DNA of 64,000 nt. It comes from Hawksworthiomyces lignivorus. Taxonomy: Eukaryota > Ascomycota > Sordariomycetes > Ophiostomatales > Ophiostomataceae. Where the stretch lies: positions 1-64,000 of the forward strand of contig NTMA01000057.1 of the NCBI GenBank assembly GCA_002917075.1. Direction: 5' to 3'. Of the stretch, positions 23,222 through 34,222 are shown piece after piece. The notes beneath the pieces were generated by a model. The model was not told the DNA's origin, did no database searches, and worked only from the letters and a program-made list of their open reading frames with translations. Position 1 is the stretch's first letter, and each line of letters opens with the position of its first letter. The translations under genes and the position numbers were made by a program.

Positions 23222-24812
23222 TTAGTTTGGATCTATAGTAGCGGGCGTCACCGGTTCTACTTGCAAATTTGGCGAGGCATTCATGGAACCAGTCGTGGCA
23301 CCCGAGCCGCTCGCCGTCAACATAGCTGTCGATATATCATACCTGCTTAGCAGTTGAATAACTGACGTAGAGTTTATGTCGTCCGCTGAACCCAGCGGCC
23401 TGACACAAACCGCCGGTTTGACAGGAGACGTTAAGGGATGATTGTCTTGAAATATTTTTCTGAAATTCTTGGCATCCGATGGCTCGACTTCAAAGAGCTT
23501 GCACCCACTCGAGTTCCCTTTCTTCGCTAGTTGGCATTTGAAACTCAGTCCTAGCTTGCGTTTTTTGTTTGCCGCCGGCGCGAACAAAAATTCAGACTTC
23601 TTACCATCTTTTCTGCTGATTATAACCACCGTGTTGTCTTTCTTGATGGTGGGATTCCGGTGGAAGTCTTTAAGCGAAAGTTCATGCTGGACCTCCCCAC
23701 GCCCTAGAAATGAGACTGTGATATCCGGCTTGTGTCTAGAATTCGGCGTATTGTCCGCTGGCTTTTCCCAAAACCGGACCACCTTATCCTGGGCTACCAA
23801 CTGATCACGGTGATATATCCGGAGAGCGTAGTAAGTTCCAAGCAAGGCACGCTCTCGAATTTGGACCAAGAAGTCTTCTCGATCCGCTGTTGTACCGAAA
23901 GTGTAAGTAGTATGGGCATTATATACCTCGCATTCACCTCCGGTACTGTGCAAAGTGATACAGTGTCTGTCCAGAAATGACACTTTTCGTTCGTTTAGCC
24001 TATCATCTTCGAATCGGATGCAGCGTCGAGGTACTATGGAGGATCAGCAGTTGAATGAAGACTGATGCATTGTTTATGACTTACGCTTGTGAGTTATCCA
24101 GGTGGCACTGTCTGGCTCTTCGTTCTCATAACGTATAAGCCGTTCCGACTCATCGCGCTCTACCACCGATACGATGTTGTACTTTAGCGGTCCCATGATG
24201 CATTTGCCGCTGCTATTCTCTAGAAATCTTTTCGGTATTAGTAGAGTACTACAGGGATTAAGCATTTTACAAATAAAAGACTCACATTTCCACCGGAAGG
24301 CGTTTGGTGTGGCTCGGATATACTGGTCCTCCTAAGGAGCTCTGCAGTTCTCGAATCTGCGAAGATCTCCTCGGTGGATCAGCGGGTGGTTGTGGTGTCC
24401 ACAATATTGGTGGCCTGAGCCGCGATGACAATCCCAAGAGCATTATGACACGACTTGCTTCTTCTCCCAGCGCATCGACACGTTCTTTCAGCCTTCTCTC
24501 TGCATCAGCTGGCCAGAGAATCTCCCAAGAGATGCTTCCGCGGTTGCCTTTGTGCAAACTAGTCTCCAAAAGATCGATACAAGCATTGATCAGCACGTTG
24601 ATTCTCTTCCGGTCTTCCTCACTAGCCAGCTGGACCACATTTGTGTTTTGTATATCTTCGAGTATGTTCTGGAGCCGTCTGATCTGCTCCGGGGCATTGC
24701 TTAACATGCCAAAGTACTGCTTTGAAAAATTAATGACAGCAGGTAGCAAGGTGCTGACCACCCCGAAAACCTCAAATCCGGACATGTTTGATGAATTTTG
24801 TTGGGGTGACAC
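23222..24812 (-). CDS. SesA/HeLo-like N-terminal helical domain protein
   Basis: Exons 24812-24286, 24227-24085 and 24033-23222 give 493 residues; Met10 (codon at 24785) is an equally good start. The first ~110 residues (MSGFEVFGVVSTLLPAVINF, then APEQIRRLQNILEDIQ) resemble the all-helical N-terminal domains (SesA/HeLo-like, NACHT_N) found on fungal NLR-type and incompatibility proteins. No NACHT or NB-ARC P-loop follows. The C-terminal half is a basic, strand-rich region (CITLHSTGGECEVYNAHTTY, LGLSFKCQLAK) with a Ser/Thr/Gly tail, which I cannot assign. Intron 1 uses an AG only ~10 nt after a CTAAT branch site; the next AG would put a stop in frame. A role in self-recognition or programmed cell death is inferred from domain type only. 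Confidence 0.7.
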
Positions 24813-25803
24813 GACCGTTTCGCCACTTTCCCCTGAGAATCTGACCCGTGATGAGATCCAAGGCCCTGGTATCGGGATTTTTATGATATTAGTCTATTGT
24901 ATTGCAGTTGCAATTTGCGTGGACCGTGCCGTTCTTTCTCATTCGGTCTGGAAAAGAGCGGATCGCGGAGGCAAATGGCTGGGGGACCTTAAGTGGGTTG
25001 GGTTTTGCGGGAAGGAAGGGGGGAGGGCAAAGGAATGAAAGACCCCTTGGGCTCAAGGAAGCCAGCGTCGGTATGCCTTGTCCTCTGCGCCTTGTCGAGT
25101 TGTCCAATTTGCAAGCCCGTGACTTGCTCTTCTAATAAAAGCCAAGTACAATCCGACAGGTTCGAAAATGGTAGCGAGAGGGAAAGAATGAATTTCAATC
25201 ATACGTCCTTCGGCACGTGTTTTGTCGTTTCGTATTTTGGAGGAAGCGTCCATCTCCTTATCAGTTTTCCGATCTGTCCACCTCGAGTGCTAGATAGAGC
25301 TGTTTGTCGAACACACATGCAAAAAGAAAAAGACGACTTGTCTGCCTCATCGCCCTGCATTCACTAACCCTAAATAGAGACTTCCTACGCGAATAACATG
25401 AGACCAGCGACGAATAGTAGTGATAGTGGAGCGCCACAGACCCTCACCGCTCCAACTTCCTGCACTTTGACCTGGGAGCCTGGCCTGGGCAAATTAATGG
25501 ACCACTCAGGGGGACTTGGCAGCTGCGGCATGCGACCAGTATGCATAATACTATTAAGGCATTCCTATGTCTTAGAGGCCGAGACATCGGTAACAAATTT
25601 GGGCTTAACTCCTCTTTTCCAAATTCCACTATATGTATATTATCGGGATGAGCAGTCGAATTTGAACCTCACAAATTTGGCAGCACATCATTGAATCTAC
25701 TCTCTATCGCCAACTTTAAGGAAGATTTAATTCTCAGAAATCGAAATATTCAGTCTAGTCAAAATGCTTTTAAATTTTTGGGAACCCTTAGAGTTGTGGC
25801 AAG
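24813..25803. promoter_or_regulatory. Divergent upstream region, SesA-like gene / PHS permease
   Basis: This is 991 bp between opposite starts. It contains the everted CGG repeat listed at 25579-25590. No gene is seen. Confidence 0.45.
25579..25590. promoter_or_regulatory. Candidate Zn2Cys6 site (CCG-N6-CGG)
   Basis: CCGAGACATCGG lies 214 bp before the permease ATG. Eleven of its twelve bases match the element in the cupin promoter at 35921 (CCGATACATCGG). Binding has not been shown; the call rests on the palindrome and its recurrence. Confidence 0.4.
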
Positions 25804-27882
25804 ATGTCGTCCACGTCCGTGTAAGTGTGCGGAGCCTCGCGCTAGGTGGGGCCATATTAACTAACACGTCGCAATTAGCATCGCATCGACAGAGAACAAC
25901 GGATCCTGGGCCTCCTCGACCACATCGGCTTTAACCACCGCGTGTACTGGGTCGCCCTGTTCGGATTCCTTGCGTCGAGCTGGAGTTTGATAGCTGTTAC
26001 TATAGTTTCTCCGATTTTATACTTTGTGTACCCTCCTCAGCTCCGAGTGTCCAATGCAAGCCTGGCTTTGGACATGGTGACCCTCTCCTCGGCCGCCTTT
26101 GCGATGGTCTTATTCGGAAACATCTCTGATAGACAAGGAAGGAGTGCATGGTATGGCTACGAGCTTGCTATTGTGCTCTGCTCCATTGGCGGTGCTGCAT
26201 TCGCTTCCGAGGGCTATATGATTTTCCCGAACGATCCGGGCTACCGCAGCTCCATGAGCATCTATGCTGCCCTCATCTGTTGGAGATTCGGCATGGGACT
26301 GGGAATAGGTGCAGAGTATCCCATGAGCGCTGTCATAGCTGCAGAATTCTCGTCAACGAGGTGGCGAGCGACCACGCTGGCCCTCATTTTTCTGGCTCAG
26401 CCGGTAGGACGCCTCATAGCCTACGGGATTGGGCTCGGAGTCATGCGGGGACTTGGCCAAAGCGTCGATCTGGCCGCAGTGAACGGGCTGGAGAATGACA
26501 GGGTTGAGATGGACAAGGTCTGGCGCCTGGTCCTCGGCCTCGCCGGCATCCCTGCCATCTTCGCCATCGGCCTCCGTCTGTACATTCCTGAAACGCCTCG
26601 TTTCTACTCTGCTATTCTCCGAGACATGAAGAAGGCGACAGAAGTGGTATCCCAGATGGTGCAGAGATCGCCGAGCTTAAATGCTGACGTCGAGTCGGTA
26701 AACTCGGAGATGAAAGAGAGCGTGCCCGATGAGCTGGAGCCGTGGTGGGCGAGGGCGCGCGTGTACTTTTTTGGCAGGTCACAAGGCTGGAAACGGCTGG
26801 CGGCCATCTCGATACAGTGGCTGCTAACCGACATAGTAGTGTATGGCACCGGCCTAGACAACCCAGGAACGCTTGCGTCACTGTGGTTGGATCACCAGCC
26901 TTCGCCTTCAACAGACAGCACGGTATGGAATTCTGACCCCGCTTATCCGGATGCTTCCATCAACCTCACTGTAGAGAACACCCTCAGCCGGACTCTGGAG
27001 CTTACTTCGGGTGCCGCGGTGGCGGGCACTCTTGTCGCCATCTTCCTGGTAAACTACCTTACACGCAGGATGCACTACGCCTTAACGTCGCTGGTACTTT
27101 CACTGTTATTCGTGGCTACCGCCATCTCCTTGTCGCAGACATACGCTAAGCCCTCGCACATCGCCAGCATGGTCTTCTACGCGCTCACGCAGTTTGTGTT
27201 CAATGCCGGGCCGAACACGCTCACATTTTTGATAGCAGCAGAGTCTTTTCCTACGGAATTTAGGGGTACATGCTATGGCATCGCAGCGGCTATGGGTAAA
27301 GTTGGTGCTATCATTATTCGGCCTGTCATTGATGTCGCCTCCAAAGAAAAAGACGGTTTGGTCAAGATTTTCGCTGTCTACGCTGTCATTTCCTTCGCCA
27401 TGGCGCTATTCGCGTGGGTTGAGCCATTCGGTATTGCACTGCCTCAAGTTCACAAGGAGTCAGATAAGCCGTGGCGACTTATCCCGCGAAAAAAGGAAGA
27501 TATGAGTCTCGAGCAAATCTCACCCTGGCCTCTGCCAGAAGACGCTTCCAAGGGGAAACAACCAGAGCTGAGGGATGATGAATGCCAACCACAGTCAAGT
27601 CACAGTCATGAATCAAGCCAGCGAAGTGAAAATGAAAAACTTGCCGTAGGCCCGAAGGTGCCCATTGTAGAGAAACTTGAGCTGCCAGAAGCGGCTATGT
27701 CAGGAGCTGCATCTGAAGCTAAGGAAATAAAAGCTTTACCAAAGATACCTCAGCCTTATAAGATAAGCTTTTTCTTGATATTTCTTACAAGCCCTGAAAA
27801 ATTGTTTATTTGCATTCTGTATTTAGCCTTGATATGTATGGGTTGGTCAAAGACAAAAGAAAAAAAAAGGATAGTAAAATAA
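25804..27882 (+). CDS. MFS transporter, phosphate:H+ symporter (PHS) type
   Basis: Exons 25804-25820 and 25893-27882 give 668 residues. The tiny first exon (MSSTS plus two bases) is spliced to EQRILGLLDHIGFNHRVYW; the alternative AG at the -TTAG upstream gives the wrong phase. Twelve membrane segments are expected. Diagnostic blocks are the DRQGR loop, GIGAEYPMSAVIAAEF, WRATTLALIFLAQPVG, VWRLVLGLAGIPAIFAIGLR followed by IPETPRF, and the second-half motif ESFPTEFRGTCYGIAAAMGK. These match the order seen in Pho84-like permeases. The substrate may be phosphate, but divergent PHS members carry other anions. A long hydrophilic tail (about 530-630) is followed by a hydrophobic stretch near the end. 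That makes the extreme C-terminus uncertain; a missed intron there is possible. Confidence 0.82.
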
Positions 27883-28292
27883 AATTGTTGGCGATACTTT
27901 CACTTAATTCGTCTAATGTCGAGCCTACTACTTCTGCTAGTGAGACGATTTCCACAGTTAATTTATGTGGCCGTAGGAGCAGCACCAGCATGTGGATCTT
28001 GGGCGATTTAGTAAATTTTTACGAAACGAAGAAGGTTGGCACTACTAAATCGGAGTTCTCATGATCATTAAATATGCCTTGTCATGATGAATTGCAGTTG
28101 TAGGGCGTTAGGCACAGAAATGTGCAAGACGCTAAGAGATATCTTGGTATTATGTGTCACGAGTTTTGTCGTATAATATTCATACTTTACTCGTACAATA
28201 CTCCAAACAGACTCAAAACAAATTCCTTTAAACACCAATAAATTATCCCTCCGTGATATCCTCATGAACCCGCACATATAGCCTGAGAACTT
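27883..28292. other. Convergent intergenic, permease / regulator
   Basis: AT-rich 3' flanks; nothing else seen. Confidence 0.45.
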
Positions 28293-30986
28293 TTACTGCG
28301 GACTAACTTGTCCAGGACTGTGTATTACCATCTCAGATTCAATTTGCTCTAGCCAGGTGTCAAACGAAGCCAGCTGCTGCGTTGACAGCATATCGTTCTG
28401 TGCCAGAAAATCGGCTTCGTCATTGGGGCTAGACGGTAAAAAGAACGGCAGGCTGGCATCGAATCCTGGAAGCGATATAGGCAGAGAAGCAGCAATATCG
28501 GCATCCAAAGATACGGTCGTTTTATTCGAAGATGTAATTGGCGAAGCGATGTGCCTGTCAAAAGGACTTACGACAGTGGCCGATGAATTAGATAGCTCAT
28601 CGATAAAAGAAGACACCGCACCTGTTTACTCTCAGGTTAGTACATATATTTGATATTAGGAATGCAAACTCGGTTAACAAAAGAAATATATCACAGTAAA
28701 GGTAGATAGGCTCACCTTCGGCCGGAGGAACAGAGGGTGGCCTGCTCCTACTGAGGCCGAGATCTGTGATCTCAGCGTCCGTACGAGCGACTGAACTGCC
28801 AGCTGGCTGAAAGAGACTCTCATTGTAACCTAAGATGGACCGTGCAGCTCGGTCTGTTCCGCTCCAGCAGATGTCAAACTTGGTAGGATCCATAAACTTG
28901 GGCTCGTCGTCTAGATGGCAAGGGTGCCTGGAAAGCGTCTTGTAGAGCGTCCATGCATTTATCCCCTGTGATGGTAGTGTTAGAAACATTATCTTATTTT
29001 GATTTTCATTACAGGAGTAACGTACGAGTAGAGCAATATACTTCCAGTGCTTGCTCATCTGCTGGATGATGCGCAGGTTGGCCAGAACATTGGAACGAAC
29101 ACGGGTCTTTATATCGATGTTCGAGCTCCAAAAGAAGGGAATCTGCACGGCACATGCCGTATACGCTGCATAACTCACGAAGCTGGGAATTTGGTTGGCA
29201 TCGATTTTATATCGAGGCACGGCTTTTAACAGCCGTGAGATGGCTTGAGTATGCTCAAATGCCACTTGGGCAGAGACTTGGCGTGCGTAGAGGAGGCGTT
29301 CTGTACCGGAACGATAAGAGAACAAGGGAACAATGGACGAGTGGAGGACGCATACACTCTGGTGGTACATGACACGCAAGAGAAGGAGTAGAGGCAAAGA
29401 CTGCTTTGTTGACGGTGTCGGAGGTGGCGAAGCCGTATATGATCCGGCAGCCACGTCTAGTGAAATTTTCAAATTGCTGGGAACTTGAGACCACCATTGG
29501 CATAGCTTTTCATGGAGAGATTCCACTGCAGTCAGGCGTGGGATATCCGGTTTTTTTGCTGCCTCGGAAACTTCATTCCTGGGAACAAGGTTAAACAACA
29601 TGGTCGATAAAGATAAACTTTAGCATCTTCCTAAGCTGTGGGGGCATTGGGCATTAGCATCATAACTTACCAGAGAGAGCCAATGCGGACTAGCTCAGCG
29701 TAAATGCTACCATCTTCCTGTGCAGCTGAGACCTGGCTTGCAGAGCCTGCGAGACCAGCTTCAAAGAGATTCTCTGCACAGGGAAGAGGAACTTTAGCAA
29801 AAACAGGTGAATAGTCAGTGGCAGAGAAGTCGACGCGGGAACCAAAGCAAGTCATCAAATGACAGGCCCAGAAGCGTCGGCGGCTCAGCTCTGCTGAAAG
29901 CGTGTGAGTAGCATCATTCTGATATGAAGATATGCCGAAGCTGTAAGAAATGAGTACAGCATTCCCTGAACAAAAATGAGTAAGCCGATGTCTGCTGTCT
30001 GCTTCAAGGAAGAAAACATTAATCCACTCACATTTCAACAAATAACACTTGCGCCATTGTCCAACGGAGTACCAAAAGAGCGCAAGATTGATGAAAGTCA
30101 CAATGTTTTCTTCTCTAGGTTCAACCAATTCAGAGGAGACAAGGCTGCCGGCTTGGGTAGCCCATTCCTGGCCAAAGCCAGGTTTGACCAAAGTGAACTT
30201 TCCAGACTCGTCCTGATAGAATCTATTATCGCTAATTAGAAACACAAAGCTGTAAAGGGATCCAAAAAGGTGCCGACCAGAAGAATCGTAGAGACATAGA
30301 CGTACTTCGATGCCCATGCACATACGCTCAAAAGTACATGTGGTGTGACAGTACCTGAACGTAAGCTTTGCATAAATGTGGGCCTATGCAGCAACAATGT
30401 CGCATTGTAGGCATGTGTGAAGTAGATGTCTACAAGATCCCAAAGTAGTGCTTGCGGAATGCCGCAGTACGGAGTTCTGGCGCCAACTTCGTCACTAAAC
30501 TGCGTAGGGGGGAGTAATTGTGACTCAGCATTGCAAGATATAGGACGTTCAAAAGTGCTGTTAAAATCTTGTAATGGACGAGGTATCTCATTTGGTGCTT
30601 TAGCTGGTGTCGGGGCACATGGAAAGCTTTCGTGGTAGCCGCTGTCTGGTTGAATAACTTGGGCTTGTCCATACGAGCATGCTCGCCGAAGTCGCGAACA
30701 CCGAAGACAGCTGGGTGGGCCGCCCACGCACCGGATCTTGGAAAAGGCCTCAGTCAGTTATCATGCCTACTCTGTGGAGAATCCGGAGGCAGTGCGGCAA
30801 ATGCGGCAAATGGGAAATTAGAACAACACCGGTGATGTGCAGGCTTATCACCTTTTGCGAATTGCATTTATCGCAAGCACGGCGCGGGCGCCCCATCGTC
30901 CTGGTCGACGACGATTTTTGTGGCATTGTTTGTTTTGATCTTGGTCTTATATGTGGTGATGCTGGTGATGAATTGACAGTATGCAA
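28293..30986 (-). CDS. Zn2Cys6 fungal transcription factor
   Basis: Seven exons: 30986-30852, 30736-30306, 30231-30032, 29965-29671, 29578-29026, 28965-28716 and 28621-28293, giving 730 residues with all phases consistent. The zinc cluster is complete only after splicing intron 1: Cys38, 41, 48, 55, 58 and 65 (spacing C2C6C6C2C6C), with the basic loop NSQKIR. The middle homology region (fungal_trans type) runs from about 135 to 420, with blocks LVDIYFTHAYNATLLLHRPT, YSVGQWRKCYLLK and ELSRRRFWACHLMTCF. The tail is Ser/Asp-rich and acidic, a plausible activation region. Met21 and Met31 are alternative starts close to the finger. Its position inside a group of permeases and enzymes makes it the likely pathway regulator. 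A large inverted repeat lies about 77 bp upstream of the start and may be its own operator. Confidence 0.9.
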
Positions 30987-31631
30987 TCTGAGAAGCGATT
31001 GGATGTTTGTAGGATTCTGGTAATGAAGTGCCAGAATGGCTGGATATTTCGCGCAGCGAGAGTTTGCCGATTTCTCCGCATTGGATCGGCAAAGTAAAAG
31101 GGTCGGGGTAAGACCTCAGTCCGGCAGAGCAATGGTCACAGTCTTGTCTCATGGCTGAAACTAGACCTCAACAAGGCACGTTCCAGCCACAGGACGCTAG
31201 GTTAAATTATCGCTTACTTATTTTCTGGGGCTCATTTGCTGTGTGAATACTTTGCATTAATTCTTCGACGTCCTCCAAGTCGTTGCCATAGTGCTGACAA
31301 CATATGCGGTCTACTTTCACGTCTCGTTCGACTCTTGTCAAGATGAGCTGCGGTCCATTTCGCAGTGTCATCGTTGCCACACTGGACGGAACAACCGGCC
31401 TAGCACACAATTGTGAGATTCTTGCAGAAGACGACACAATGTCACAAGTTCGCCAAGGCCTTGCATTGCTGGCTGTCAAAAAAAAAAAAAAAAAAAGACA
31501 CATGTGGAAAACACAGTTGCATGTACACCTACAGACTACTCTATTATTTACATATTACGAACTCAGTTGCATTGATAGCTAATTAATTATAATAGCAGCA
31601 GTACCTCGTATCTTTATATATTTAACGCATC
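30987..31631. other. Regulator promoter and DHA1 permease 3' flank
   Basis: The right part is the 3' flank of the DHA1 permease, with an 18-nt A run near 31480. The left part is the regulator promoter with the inverted repeat at 31063-31093. No gene is seen. Confidence 0.45.
31063..31093. promoter_or_regulatory. Inverted repeat TTTGCCGAT...ATCGGCAAA in regulator promoter
   Basis: Two perfect 9-bp arms (31063-31071 and 31085-31093) are separated by 13 bp, about 77 bp upstream of the regulator start. The arms contain the TCGGCAAA half-site also found in the hydrolase and cupin promoters. This suggests autoregulation. Confidence 0.45.
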
Positions 31632-33853
31632 TTAACCTTCTTCCTCGGTTACTCCTTTCAATGTCCAGTTACGTAGACGCTCACCATATACGTACATAAG
31701 AATCGTAGTCAAGAGTAAGACACCTTCAATCAATGCCATGAAGCCGGAAACCTGTGGCATCAAACGGAGTTTGGTTAGTCTCTTATTTCTGCCAGTGAGA
31801 AAAAGATGTGATCGAGGCCATACCTTCAAGTAACCGTCTTCTGCAAGCCACGAGGCTTCGCCAAAGCTAAGCGCAAAGGCAAAAGTATTCTTGAACGCAG
31901 TCATGCTCGTTAATGTTTCACCTGCCAGCGGCCGGTAGCAGTCTATGACGTAGGTGATGGCTACAGCAGGGAGCAGGCAGAGCATGCAGTACGTGATGCC
32001 TAAGCCAGCGACAGCAACAGACCAGTGCAGATGTTTCTCCAGTCCTGCACCCCAAAGCAGCAGGCCAATTGGGCCAAATATGAAAGGCACAATCATGAAA
32101 TAGAGACGCTTTTCTGGCCGGAATAAACCCTGCTGGCGTTTGGAAATGACCGCAATAAACCAGTCTGTTGCCGGTCCACCAACGATACATCCCAGAATAG
32201 CACCAATCAGAGCCTAAGCGCAAGTTATTTGTGAGCACGGGGGTTGATTCCAGGTAGAACCAGAGAAAACAAGGAGTGAAAAGTGACGAACCGAAATGTT
32301 CAAGTTCCCGACGCCAAGATCGCTAAAGTTATACAACTCGGGGAAAGCAGTTGAGTCAGCTGTCTGCTGAAACACAACCCAGCCAAGCACAACTCCATAT
32401 AAGACTGAAGCCCAGACAACAGCAGGGTAAGACAAGACTTTAATGGGTTTCCAAAAGTGAACAAGCAGTGAAGTTTCACTTAATTTCCATTAGCCAGAAT
32501 GATTCAGAAGAGACGGATGTAAATTTCACAATGCGAAGACTCTTTACTCACTTATCGTACCAGCCCCAGAACTCCAAGCTCTGAAGCCAGCTGTTTACTA
32601 TGCTTTTAGTGGGTGGTGCAGAAGTAACAGCTCCCCCTTCGCCGAGTTCAGACTCTATAGGGCGCTTGAAGTTCGTTTCAGGTAGGAAGAATAGAACCAT
32701 GAAGAATGACACGCCCGTCAGGATGGCATTCATTCCAAAAGCCCATCTCCAGTTTCCTGAGTAATGCACTGCAAGACCAGCAAAGATGCCGCCGAAGGTG
32801 GCGCCACTGGCAATCATAAAGCTATTCACGTCAGCATACCTGTGCTGGCTAGTTTTCAATACAAGAAACCATAGGTCTACCGCCAGCCTTACGTATATAT
32901 GCCAATCATTGTGCCGCGTTCATGAAGGAAGTAGACGTCAGCAACCTGCAAGATAGTTAGTATAAGCGAGTACCATAAAGAATGGCAGCAAGAAGAAAGG
33001 GCGAATAGAGGTCTTACAATAGCGGGACCAAGAGCTTCTGACGCACTAGCACCAAAGCCTTGGATAATGCGAGCAGCGAGTAGAGAATTGTAGGATCCGG
33101 CTTTGGCTGACCAAATCGCTTGGCCAAAGTTAACAGACGAGTTTGACAGCCACTTCTACATATTTTTCATTATTCACTCACTAGTTCCCAAAAATATAGC
33201 CGAGCAGATTATGCTGATGGGCCGTTTCCCATATTTAAGACATAGTGGGATCCAAAAGAGGTTCTTTTGCTCTATGTCAGTGACATTGTCCTTGTCTGCA
33301 TTATGTGAGTAAGAGATCAAAGGAAGTCAGATTAACCCACTCCAACGCCCAAAGTTAAAATCTGCGTAGTGATCAGATAGCCAGCTTGTTCAGCTGTGAT
33401 GTGGAATTCCATAATGATTTTCGTGAAGCCCGGTGTGATAGTATTGACACTGAAGTTGGAGAGAAACACGACACTTGAGATGGCAGCGAAGGCTAAATGA
33501 CGCCGTGTAGCGCTCCATGACTAAAGCAAAAGAAAAAACAAGTTAATTATGAGATGCCCTGAAAATAGATGAACTGTTGAGTTTATTCCAACATACCAGC
33601 GGGTCACGAGGATCGTTGGTGGGATGTGGAATTCGCACACGTTCGATTACGTTTCCGTCAGCGTCCTCTATGACGAAGCGTTAGTCTTACAGGAGATACT
33701 CAAAGTTTTGGCAGCTCCTACCTGAGGCTGATATGTGAACTTGCCCAAGTATAAATGTGCTGCTCCAATTTGGCCGTCGATATGCCGTGTATTCCGCTTG
33801 TCGTACTCGGAGTGCTCTGCGTGACTCTTGCTGTGGTTTTCTTCCGCCATCAT
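31632..33853 (-). CDS. MFS transporter, DHA1 type
   Basis: Ten exons: 33853-33722, 33665-33597, 33520-33341, 33263-33182, 33118-33018, 32945-32893, 32839-32552, 32478-32292, 32213-31824 and 31751-31632, giving 533 residues with every phase consistent. The N-terminus is hydrophilic (MMAEENHSKSH). The first span follows RRHLAFAAISSVVFLSNFSV. The loop motif NLFWIPLCLKYGKRP is the MFS motif A between spans 2 and 3. HERGTMIGIYT and the GATFGGIFAG stretch also fit drug:H+ antiporter 1 members. The protein ends GERLRNWTLKGV. The family covers exporters and importers of many small molecules, so the substrate is open. Intron 3 uses a GTGGGT donor. An alternative donor four bases downstream, with a nearer acceptor, would add three residues. 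The start codon lies 369 bp from that of the divergent hydrolase gene, suggesting co-expression. Confidence 0.85.
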
Positions 33854-34222
33854 AATGGTTCTTAATAAGTCACCAGGATTTTGAAATGATGGAAAGAGAC
33901 GATATGCAATGAAAAAGAAGCGTAAAAAGTCAACAGGCCAAAAAAAGCAACGAAGGCAGTGAACTAAATAGAGAAAATTGGAAGATCCCATGAACTGATA
34001 CCCCAGGTTTCTACTGTCTCCAAGATTGACACTATCCCCGGATCAAACCACGCTAACCCCAGACAGAGCGGTTGAAACTTGGGGAAATGACTTTACCGAA
34101 TCCCCGGTTCGGCAAACACGATCTGGTCCATAGTCTTGTTTAAAAGCTCAGCACAAAGCAGGCTGTCTTACTAGAGAAAATATCAAGTTTGTTGCAAAAG
34201 TAGTCTAAATCTAGACAGTCAT
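33854..34222. promoter_or_regulatory. Bidirectional promoter, DHA1 permease / hydrolase
   Basis: This is a 369-bp region between divergent starts and carries the everted repeat at 34096-34119. No other feature is seen. Confidence 0.55.
34096..34119. promoter_or_regulatory. Candidate Zn2Cys6 site (CCG-N11-CGG) with TCGGCAAACAC
   Basis: CCGAATCCCCGGTTCGG (34096-34112) is a palindrome with 5-bp arms (CCGAA/TTCGG), 111 bp before the hydrolase ATG. It runs into CAAACAC, so TCGGCAAACAC (34109-34119) is identical to 35929-35939 in the cupin promoter. Confidence 0.5.

Noticed and set aside
29667..30323. 218-codon frame taken as a separate gene
   Set aside because: It spans exons 3 and 4 of the Zn2Cys6 regulator plus retained introns; splicing at 30032/29965 restores the family sequence.
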